From Lachnospiraceae bacterium (GTDB lineage: Bacteria; Bacillota; Clostridia; Lachnospirales; Lachnospiraceae), in NCBI GenBank assembly GCA_011959285.1, contig BLLW01000009.1:1-64000 (forward strand): a stretch of DNA of 64,000 bases, written 5' to 3'. Below are positions 9,221 to 15,442 of this stretch, in pieces. The stretch's first letter is position 1; each line of letters opens with the position of its first letter. The notes under the pieces were generated by a model, which was given only the letters and a program-made list of their open reading frames with translations, searched no databases and had not been told where the DNA came from. Both the position numbers and the translations under genes were made by a program.

Positions 9221-10804
9221 TTAATGTATTCCTTTATAAAAAACTTTCTCTCTGCATCTTCCCTCTTCATCAAAGCTAATCAGCAATGCCCCGTCCTTAT
9301 GTACCTCGATCTGATGAACTTGCCTTAAATATTCTTTGATTGCCGCCTTCCTGATCAGCCCCTCTTTCCGAATGACTGCCTCTATCTGTTCAAGACGCAC
9401 CTCATAATTATTATATTGCAGATTGTTCTTTCTTATGCCGTCTATTTTTGCCTCCAGCATTTTTAATCTGCCATCCGTATCTTCGCTGCATCTTTTATAG
9501 TCTTCATCACTGATCACACCATTTAACAGCTTTTCCATCAGCAATTCTTTTTTGGAACGCAGCCTCCTGCGCTCCTTTTCCAGCTTTTTAAGCTCCCCCT
9601 CTCCATTGCGGGCTTCAAATACCCTCTTAAGTGCACGTCTGCTTCCGGCAAGAATAACCCCCTCCTCTTCTCCGCTCCCCCCGCAGTGATGCAGGACTGC
9701 CGTCTCCATACAGGTTAAAAGCGTCTCCTCTGAGAGATGGATATTATCGCATCCATAGGATTTTCCCGCCTCCATCTTCCTTTTGCCTGCCTTTTTTCTC
9801 CCACTTTCCAAAAAGGTAGCACATTTCCACACTACCTTTTTTCTCCCCCCCGAAGTGTAACAGGTTCTATAATAATACCGCCCGCACTCCGCGCACTTAA
9901 GCTTCCTGGTCAGTTCGTACTTTCCCTCTCTTAGCGTATTACAATCGCTCTCTCCCACCTTTCGCTGCGCCGCCCTTTTTTGCAAGACGGCGGTGACTTC
10001 CTCCTGATACTCCTTTGATACAATAGAAGGAAGCGCATCTTCCATCACAATCCATTCCTCCTTTGGCACCTCTTCATATCTTTTGGTATCGAAATTATAA
10101 ACTCTCGTATTCAGAATCATCGTCCCGTGCGCTCTGGGCGTATACAGCATCTTCCTCCACTGCACCTCGGATATCCGCTGTCCCTTCTTCCCTCTTGCAC
10201 CCAGCTCATACAAAATCCGGCTAATGGTGTAAAACCCCTTCCCCTCCTTCGCCAGCGCAAATGCCATCCTGTAATACTCCGCTTCCTCCTCATTGATCTC
10301 ATACCTGTCCTTCTCCACCTTATTCCATCCAAACATATCACAAGTAATGTTACACCCACTCTTCTTCTCCTGTCTCCTTCTGTGAGCATTTTTGATTTTC
10401 TTGGAAAGCTCCCTGCTGAAATCCTCCGCCAAGATTGCTTTGATACCGGAAATCAGATTATCATCGGGGGTATAAAATTTTCCTTCTATATATATATACA
10501 ATCTCAACTGATGCTCCGTAAGTCTGCTCAAGAAAAAGTACCAGTCCTTTGCCGATCGGGTAAGCCTGTCTATGGACTTGATCATAACAATCTCAAATCT
10601 TCCCCTCTCCATATCCTCCAAAAGCCTCTGATACTCGCTGCGCTTATACGCCACCGTCCCGGTCTGGGATTCCACATATTGTTCTGCAATCTCCCACCCT
10701 TTCTTTTCCGCAATCTCCCGGCTCTCAAATACCTGGGTGGCAAGGGCATTCCTCTGACTTTCCTCCTCCGTACTGCACCTGTTATAAATTCCCACTCTTG
10801 CCAC
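9221..10804 (-). CDS. Large serine recombinase (site-specific integrase/excisionase)
   Basis: About 527 residues. The N-terminal resolvase catalytic domain begins VARVGIYNRCSTEEESQ, with nucleophile Ser at about residue 11, followed by the conserved KSIDRLTR block near 80. A recombinase DNA-binding domain follows, with SEVQWRKMLYTPRAHG near 225 marking its usual boundary. A zinc-ribbon region has CAEC and later Cys residues around 320-350, then a long charged coiled coil (about 395-470) and a basic tail. This is the architecture of phage-type integrases and of SpoIVCA-like enzymes. The frame opens at 10873, but GTG at 10804 with AAGGGAG upstream is preferred; it overlaps the end of the small upstream ORF. 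The stop is 14 bp from the left junction, the usual att-adjacent place for an integrase. Confidence 0.93.
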   Translation of the reverse strand: MARVGIYNRCSTEEESQRNALATQVFESREIAEKKGWEIAEQYVESQTGTVAYKRSEYQRLLEDMERGRFEIVMIKSIDRLTRSAKDWYFFLSRLTEHQLRLYIYIEGKFYTPDDNLISGIKAILAEDFSRELSKKIKNAHRRRQEKKSGCNITCDMFGWNKVEKDRYEINEEEAEYYRMAFALAKEGKGFYTISRILYELGARGKKGQRISEVQWRKMLYTPRAHGTMILNTRVYNFDTKRYEEVPKEEWIVMEDALPSIVSKEYQEEVTAVLQKRAAQRKVGESDCNTLREGKYELTRKLKCAECGRYYYRTCYTSGGRKKVVWKCATFLESGRKKAGKRKMEAGKSYGCDNIHLSEETLLTCMETAVLHHCGGSGEEEGVILAGSRRALKRVFEARNGEGELKKLEKERRRLRSKKELLMEKLLNGVISDEDYKRCSEDTDGRLKMLEAKIDGIRKNNLQYNNYEVRLEQIEAVIRKEGLIRKAAIKEYLRQVHQIEVHKDGALLISFDEEGRCREKVFYKGIH

Positions 10805-10976
10805 GCTCCGCTCCCTTCCGCAAAGGGACGCCGGGCTCCAAGGCTCTCTCGTCAACAAGTGACTTTGCCGCATGCAGCTCCGCGGGACTGATCAGGACTC
10901 GCTCTGCTAAAAGATCCAAAAGGTGGAGCTGGATGCGCCTTTGCATTTCATTTCTTTCCATTGTGTTTGATCTCAT
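10782..10976 (-). CDS. Small SHOCT-like protein upstream of the recombinase
   Basis: A 64-residue ORF whose middle, RRIQLHLLDLLAERVLISP, followed by AELHAAKSLV, resembles the short helical SHOCT motif (an LL-x-G/R-x-I-S/T-x-x-E pattern). Similar short proteins are often found before serine recombinases in Firmicutes, to my knowledge. It overlaps the chosen recombinase start by 23 bp, so translation is probably coupled. It could be a directionality or expression factor, but nothing in the sequence proves that. The C-terminal third is Arg/Gly-rich and looks unconstrained. Existence as a protein is moderately likely; function unknown. Confidence 0.5.
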   Translation of the reverse strand: MRSNTMERNEMQRRIQLHLLDLLAERVLISPAELHAAKSLVDERALEPGVPLRKGAERGKSGNL

Positions 10977-11043
10977 GGTGAATTTTACCTGTTAGGTTTT
11001 ATTTTAGTATATTCGGAGAGTGTGTAAATAGACCGCAAGGGTG

Positions 11044-11072
11044 TTGACTTTAGCGCTTTAAAGCTGTATAAT
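11044..11072 (+). promoter_or_regulatory. Near-consensus sigma-A promoter of the ABC transporter
   Basis: TTGACT (11044-11049) and TATAAT (11067-11072) are exactly 17 bp apart and 52 bp before the lipoprotein ATG. The spacer contains AGCGCTTTAAAGCT, partly palindromic, which could be an operator. The promoter belongs to the element and reads away from the recombinase. Confidence 0.8.
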
Positions 11073-11124
11073 TTGATACGCAGTGATTTATTATCATTGT
11101 AATATCTTTTTGGGAGGAAACATT

Positions 11125-12171
11125 ATGAAAAAAGCACTTGTATTATTTTTAACCGCAGTCATGGTCAGCGGTCTTGTTGCATGCGGAAGCCCTGCTCCTG
11201 CCACACAGGAAGCATCCACTTCTGAAAGCAGCACAGAGACAGCCGAAACAGAATCTGCCGAAAACACCGCAGAAGGCTCTGCCGCAGACGGCGGAACTTA
11301 CAAGGTAGGCATCTGCCAGCTCGTACAGCACGAAGCATTAGATGCTGCTACAGAGGGATTTATGGATGCACTGAAGGAAGAGCTTGGCGATCAGGTCACC
11401 TTTGACATCCAGAATGCACAGGGTGATTCCAATACCTGTTCTACCATCATCAACAGCTTTATTTCCAGCGATACCGATTTAATTCTTGCCAATGCGACTC
11501 CTGCCCTGCAGGCCGCTGCAGCAGGAACCAACGAAATTCCCATTCTCGGAACTTCCGTTACAGAATACGGCGTGGCGCTTGATATCGATAACTTCACCGG
11601 AACCGTAGGCGGAAATATTTCCGGTACATCCGATCTTGCTCCCCTTGACGGTCAGGCAGATATGCTGGCAGAATTATTCCCTGATGCAAAGACGGTAGGT
11701 CTGATCTACTGTTCCGCTGAAGCAAATTCACAGTATCAGGTGGATACCATCAAAACATCCTTAGAAGCAAAAGGCTACACCTGTGAATACTATTCTTTCT
11801 CAGATTCCAACGATATTTCCGCCGTTGTGACAAATGCCGCTTCTTCCGTTGATGTGATCTACGTTCCTACCGACAACACAGCGGCTTCCAACGCAGAACT
11901 GATCAACAACATCTGCCTTCCTGCCGGCGTACCGGTAGTTGCAGGCGAAGAAGGAATCTGTGCAGGATGCGGCGTGGCTACTTTATCGATCAGCTACTAT
12001 GATATCGGTGTGGCAACCGGCAAAATGGCTGCAAAGATCCTTGCCGAGGGAGCTGATATCTCCACTATGCCCATCGAATATGCACCTACCTTTACCAAGA
12101 AATATAATGCGGCAAACTGTGAAGCATTGAACATCACCGTTCCCGATGATTACGTGGCAATCGGCGAATAA
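11125..12171 (+). CDS. ABC transporter substrate-binding lipoprotein (TrpX-like family)
   Basis: Secreted, lipid-anchored solute receptor of 348 residues. The signal peptide MKKALVLFLTAVMVSG ends in the lipobox LVAC, followed by a Ser/Thr/Glu-rich linker to about residue 58. The binding domain then starts YKVGICQLVQHEALDAATEG, a hallmark of the ABC.X4/TrpX family (periplasmic-binding-protein type 1 fold). The start at 11125 is set by GGGAGGAA five bases upstream; the frame itself opens at 11083. With the permease and ATPase behind it, the set matches the TrpXYZ type. Characterised or predicted relatives handle aromatic amino acids such as tryptophan or tyrosine, but this ligand cannot be read from sequence. 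It is cargo of the integrated element. Confidence 0.9.
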   Translation: MKKALVLFLTAVMVSGLVACGSPAPATQEASTSESSTETAETESAENTAEGSAADGGTYKVGICQLVQHEALDAATEGFMDALKEELGDQVTFDIQNAQGDSNTCSTIINSFISSDTDLILANATPALQAAAAGTNEIPILGTSVTEYGVALDIDNFTGTVGGNISGTSDLAPLDGQADMLAELFPDAKTVGLIYCSAEANSQYQVDTIKTSLEAKGYTCEYYSFSDSNDISAVVTNAASSVDVIYVPTDNTAASNAELINNICLPAGVPVVAGEEGICAGCGVATLSISYYDIGVATGKMAAKILAEGADISTMPIEYAPTFTKKYNAANCEALNITVPDDYVAIGE

Positions 12172-12205
12172 TCGCCGGCAAAGCGATTTATTGTTTCATA
12201 ACCTA

Positions 12206-12231
12206 CAGCGGGAGAATTTATTCTCTCGCTG
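12206..12231 (+). terminator. Intercistronic hairpin between receptor and permease genes
   Basis: CAGCGGGAGAAT (12206-12217) pairs with ATTCTCTCGCTG (12220-12231), with one G-U pair, and is followed by CTTTTGTTAAATTT. It probably acts as a leaky terminator or 3' stabiliser, giving more receptor than membrane components, as is common in ABC operons. Confidence 0.65.
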
Positions 12232-12297
12232 CTTTTGTTAAATTTAAAACAAGTGCACATCCATCAGTTTACAAATTTTGGATAAACGGAGGTAATC

Positions 12298-13230
12298 ATG
12301 AATATCTTACACTTACTAAATTCCATGCCGGGGACTCTTGCCCAAGGACTTATATGGGGCATCACGGCAATTGGTATCTACATTACATACCGGATTCTCG
12401 ACGTTGCCGATCTGACCGTTGACGGCTCTCTTTGTACCGGCGGCGCTGTCTGTATCATGATGATGGTTTCCGGACAGAATGTTTTTGTTTCCATGCTTGC
12501 AGCCACTTTGGCAGGCATGCTCACCGGACTGGTAACCGGACTCTTTCACACCTTTATGGGGATTCCCGCTATTTTAGCAGGTATTCTCACCCAATTAGGT
12601 CTTTATTCTGTAAACCTAAAGATTATGGGAAAAGCCAATCAGGCAATCAATGTCGATAAATACAATCTTTTGGTTTGTTCCAGATATATCAAAGGCGTGC
12701 CCTTCTATCAAAATACGATTTTTGTCGTTGCCGTTTGTACACTGATACTGGTAGCGCTTCTTTACTGGTTCTTCGGTACAGAGCTTGGATGTGCCCTGCG
12801 GGCAACGGGATGCAACGGCAATATGTCCCGCGCCCAGGGAATCAACACGAATTTCTCCAAAGTGCTGGGACTGATGATCTCAAACGGTCTCGTGGGGCTC
12901 TCCGGCGCATTGCTTGCACAGTATCAGGGATTTGCCGATATCAACATGGGACGCGGTGCCATCGTCATTGGACTTGCCGCAGTCATCATCGGTGAAGCTG
13001 TCTTTAGCCGCATCTTCCACAATTTTGCCCTTAAGCTGGTCAGTGTCGCCTTGGGCTCCATCCTTTACTACATCGTACTTCAGACCGTGGTATGGATGGG
13101 AATCGTAGATACCGACAATCTGAAATTGCTGACCGCTTTGATTGTTGCCGTCTTCCTTGCCATTCCCTACTGGAAGAGCAGATATTTCAGCAAAGCCATC
13201 GTAAAGAAGGGAGGCAGAACCAATGCTTGA
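12298..13230 (+). CDS. ABC transporter permease (TrpY-like family)
   Basis: Membrane subunit of 310 residues with about eight to nine hydrophobic segments, starting MNILHLLNSMPGTLAQGLIWG. The text GIYITYRILDVADLTVDGS is characteristic of the branched-chain-amino-acid-like permease family associated with TrpX receptors. The segment ATGCNGNMSRAQGIN around 175-190 corresponds to the coupling region that contacts the ATPase. It forms the channel for the substrate captured by the upstream lipoprotein. GGAGG lies just before the ATG. It overlaps the ATPase gene by 8 bp, so both are translated together. Substrate unknown. Confidence 0.92.
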   Translation: MNILHLLNSMPGTLAQGLIWGITAIGIYITYRILDVADLTVDGSLCTGGAVCIMMMVSGQNVFVSMLAATLAGMLTGLVTGLFHTFMGIPAILAGILTQLGLYSVNLKIMGKANQAINVDKYNLLVCSRYIKGVPFYQNTIFVVAVCTLILVALLYWFFGTELGCALRATGCNGNMSRAQGINTNFSKVLGLMISNGLVGLSGALLAQYQGFADINMGRGAIVIGLAAVIIGEAVFSRIFHNFALKLVSVALGSILYYIVLQTVVWMGIVDTDNLKLLTALIVAVFLAIPYWKSRYFSKAIVKKGGRTNA

Positions 13231-14017
13231 AATTAAAAATGTCACCAAAGTTTTTAACCCAGGAACCGTAAACGAAAAACTTGCCTTAGACAATTTTTCC
13301 TTAACCCTTGAAGATGGCGACTTTGTCACCGTCATCGGCGGAAACGGCGCGGGAAAATCAACCATGATGAATGCCATTGCCGGCGCATGGACGGTGGATG
13401 CCGGTCAAATCCTAATCGACGGCATCGATGTCACCAAACTTCCCGAGCATAAGCGCGCTAAATTCTTAGGACGTGTCTTCCAAGATCCCATGACCGGCAC
13501 TGCCGCGACTATGGGAATCGAAGAAAACCTTGCACTGGCAAAACGCAGGGGCAATACCCGCTTCCTAACGCCGGGTATCACCAAAAAGGAACGGGAAGAA
13601 TATAAAGAACTCTTAAAAATACTGGATTTAGGGCTTGAAACCCGGCTCACCTCCAAGGTAGGACTTCTATCCGGCGGGCAGCGCCAAGCGCTGACGCTGC
13701 TTATGGCAACCCTCAAGAAGCCCAAGCTCCTTCTTTTAGACGAGCACACCGCCGCCCTTGACCCCAAGACCGCAGCAAAGGTCTTAGAAACCACAGAATA
13801 TATTGTTGGAAAGGACCATCTGACCACCCTGATGATCACTCACAATATGAAAGACGCCATCGTTCACGGAAACCGCCTGATCATGCTGATGGACGGAAAA
13901 GTCATTCTGGATATCAAAGGAGAGGAAAAGAAGCGCCTTACGGTGAAAGATCTCCTGCAGAAATTTGAAGCCGCCAGCGGTGAAGAATTTACCAACGACC
14001 AAGCAATCCTTGGCTAA
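13223..14017 (+). CDS. ABC transporter ATP-binding protein (TrpZ-like family)
   Basis: ATPase of 264 residues that powers the transporter encoded just upstream. Walker A is GGNGAGKST near residues 39-47, the signature is LSGGQRQAL near 152, and Walker B is LLLLDEHTAALDP near 172. The Q-loop and H-loop (MITHNMKD) are in place, so it should be active. The gene starts inside the end of the permease gene. It is the last clear gene before the right junction of the element; no good terminator follows, so read-through towards the antisense strand of the split PBP is possible. Confidence 0.94.
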   Translation: MLEIKNVTKVFNPGTVNEKLALDNFSLTLEDGDFVTVIGGNGAGKSTMMNAIAGAWTVDAGQILIDGIDVTKLPEHKRAKFLGRVFQDPMTGTAATMGIEENLALAKRRGNTRFLTPGITKKEREEYKELLKILDLGLETRLTSKVGLLSGGQRQALTLLMATLKKPKLLLLDEHTAALDPKTAAKVLETTEYIVGKDHLTTLMITHNMKDAIVHGNRLIMLMDGKVILDIKGEEKKRLTVKDLLQKFEAASGEEFTNDQAILG

Positions 14018-14050
14018 AAAACAAGGGAAAAATTTTATAACACCGTACTA

Positions 14051-14161
14051 GTGGTAGTGGCACCAAAGAAAAAGAAAGTGTTGATGATCGATCCAGAAAG
14101 CAACAACAGCTTATATGAAGATGTCCTAAAACTAATCCACATCCGCCGAACAAGCATATGA
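14051..14161 (+). other. Doubtful 36-residue ORF near the right end of the element
   Basis: A GTG-initiated frame runs 14051-14161 and reads as a lysine-rich start followed by LMIDPESNNSLYEDVLKLI and a basic end. There is no ribosome-binding site at a proper distance. The composition looks protein-like, so it may be the degraded end of a lost cargo gene. The rest of 14018-14260 shows no gene that I recognise. Confidence 0.2.
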
Positions 14162-14242
14162 CCAGCCTCGGAGGGCAGGTAAAACAGCCTCGACGCAGGG
14201 CAGGGAGCAGACTGAACACAGGCGACAGCGTATCATATCGTT

Positions 14243-15361
14243 TCAGCTTTGCAGTTCCATAAATACTAGGTTACAGCTGTTCATAGTTGCCTGAATGAAG
14301 TTCTCCGCCCCATGACCGGAAATCTTATGGCATCGTATCCTCCGATCCTCCACCATGATGAAGCCCGGGCAGCTGAACTGATCCTCCGTGGTGACCACAC
14401 CGCCCTCCAAGCCGGCTGCCGCCGTCACAATCTTGAATGTAGATCCCGGCTCATAAGTGTCACTAATACAGCCATTTCTCCACATTCCATTTAATAACTC
14501 CTGTTTTTTTTCTTCTGAAAGCCCTGCTGTGTCCGTCTCCTCCGGCAGAGTGTAAGGCTGGTTTAAATTAAATTCCGGTACATCCACCATTGCCATGAGC
14601 TCTCCGTTCTGGGGATTCATGACGATGATAGACACCCGGTCCGCCTGTTTGGTCTCCATTACCTGCTTCGCCAGCTGGGTAGCATAGCTTTGAATATTCA
14701 TATCCAGGCTCAAATAAAGATCATTTCCGGCAACTGGTTCCACCCTTTCCTCTCCCGCCGCGTCAAGTTCCACTCCTTTTGCATCGGTAATGGTAAGGAT
14801 CATGCCATCTTCCCCTTTTAGGTACTCCTCATACTTTACTTCCAGGCCGATGATTCCCTGATTATCGCCTCCCGTGAATCCCAGCACTTTCGATGCCAGG
14901 GAATCATAGGGGTAATAGCGCTTGTAATCTTCGTCCACCTTAACGCCTTCCAGATTATAAGCCCTGATGGCATCCCCGATCTCTTTATCTACATTGCTTT
15001 TAATTCTTTCTATGGAGGAATACTTTTCTACTCGTCTGCGCACATAATCCTCCGAAAGATCAAGTTCCTTACAAAGGACTTCCACGATCCTGTCAGGATC
15101 CTTGATCTGGTTGTGTATAACAGAAATCGTACAGACGGTCTTATTGTCCGCAATAACGGTCCCGTTCACATCCAGTATCCTTCCTCTTGCCGCTTTAATG
15201 CTCCTCTCCCGTTCGTGAAGTTCCTTTGCCTTTTCCGTGTAGTGGTCTGACTGAAAAACCATCAGATAGACCAGCCGCCCTGCAAGAATGGTGAAGATGA
15301 TCAAGCAGGCAAAAAAAATCGTGACGATCTTTTTTCTGTTATAGGTTTTGTTCTTGACCAT
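14243..15361 (-). CDS. SpoVD-like class B penicillin-binding protein, N-terminal part (split gene)
   Basis: First part of a class B PBP. A short basic cytoplasmic start is followed by one membrane helix (about residues 12-32), a PBP dimerisation domain (RERSIKAARGRILDVNGTVIAD near 50), and the start of the transpeptidase domain with catalytic SxxK as EPGSTFKIVTAAAG near residue 306. The last native residues are MNSCN; after the junction the frame reads eight foreign residues and stops. The rest of the protein is at 8561-9196. Start: the frame opens at 15373, but ATG 15361 has GAGG six bases upstream. That ribosome site lies in the right arm of a hairpin with a following T6 run. Family members crosslink peptidoglycan; SpoVD proteins do so for the spore cortex. 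As it stands, the product lacks two of three catalytic motifs in full context and should be inactive. Confidence 0.9.
   Translation of the reverse strand: MVKNKTYNRKKIVTIFFACLIIFTILAGRLVYLMVFQSDHYTEKAKELHERERSIKAARGRILDVNGTVIADNKTVCTISVIHNQIKDPDRIVEVLCKELDLSEDYVRRRVEKYSSIERIKSNVDKEIGDAIRAYNLEGVKVDEDYKRYYPYDSLASKVLGFTGGDNQGIIGLEVKYEEYLKGEDGMILTITDAKGVELDAAGEERVEPVAGNDLYLSLDMNIQSYATQLAKQVMETKQADRVSIIVMNPQNGELMAMVDVPEFNLNQPYTLPEETDTAGLSEEKKQELLNGMWRNGCISDTYEPGSTFKIVTAAAGLEGGVVTTEDQFSCPGFIMVEDRRIRCHKISGHGAENFIQATMNSCNLVFMELQS
14257..14284. other. Right attachment junction of the integrated element
   Basis: The second copy of GGTTACAG lies at 14269-14276 and shares most positions of the flanking 20-odd bases with the left junction. 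Sequence right of the core is PBP gene (codons for ATMNSC); sequence left of it is element. The hybrid of this side and the left side gives the uninterrupted PBP codons for SCNPVF. Confidence 0.8.
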
Positions 15362-15367
15362 AAAAAA

Positions 15368-15413
15368 CCTCATAGAAAAGGTATTATTATAATCTATTAC
15401 CGATTCTATGAGG
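15368..15413 (-). promoter_or_regulatory. Hairpin with T6 run that covers the ribosome-binding site of the split PBP gene
   Basis: CCTCATAGAA (15368-15377) and TTCTATGAGG (15404-15413) form a perfect 10-bp stem around a 26-base A/T-rich loop. On the minus-strand RNA the second arm contains the GAGG ribosome site, and the next bases are six U's followed by the ATG at 15361. The structure could act as an intrinsic terminator, as a translation block, or both, between ftsI and the downstream PBP gene. Regulation is inference from the structure. Confidence 0.6.
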
Positions 15414-15442
15414 TTATTCTATCAAGATGATTCTTTAGGCGT

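Larger units (their letters stand above)
9199..14276. mobile_element. 5.07-kb serine-recombinase element carrying an ABC transporter, inserted in a PBP gene
   Basis: The segment between the two GGTTACAG copies separates the N- and C-terminal parts of one PBP gene. Repeat-to-repeat distance is 5,070 bp. Contents: a large serine recombinase next to the left junction, a small overlapping upstream ORF, a three-gene ABC transporter on the opposite strand, and about 250 bp of mostly non-coding DNA before the right junction. No conjugation, replication or phage genes are present, so it is a small integrative element that relies on its recombinase. The target is the codons of the catalytic SxN motif. 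Precise removal rebuilds SCNPVF in frame. Insertion is seen directly in the sequence; excision during growth or sporulation is inference. Confidence 0.9.

Noticed and set aside
8561-15361. Possibility that the two PBP parts are two separate short genes or a duplication of ftsI
   Set aside because: They are non-overlapping halves with complementary motifs (SxxK in one, KTA in the other), they meet at the same codon, and both ends carry the same core repeat.
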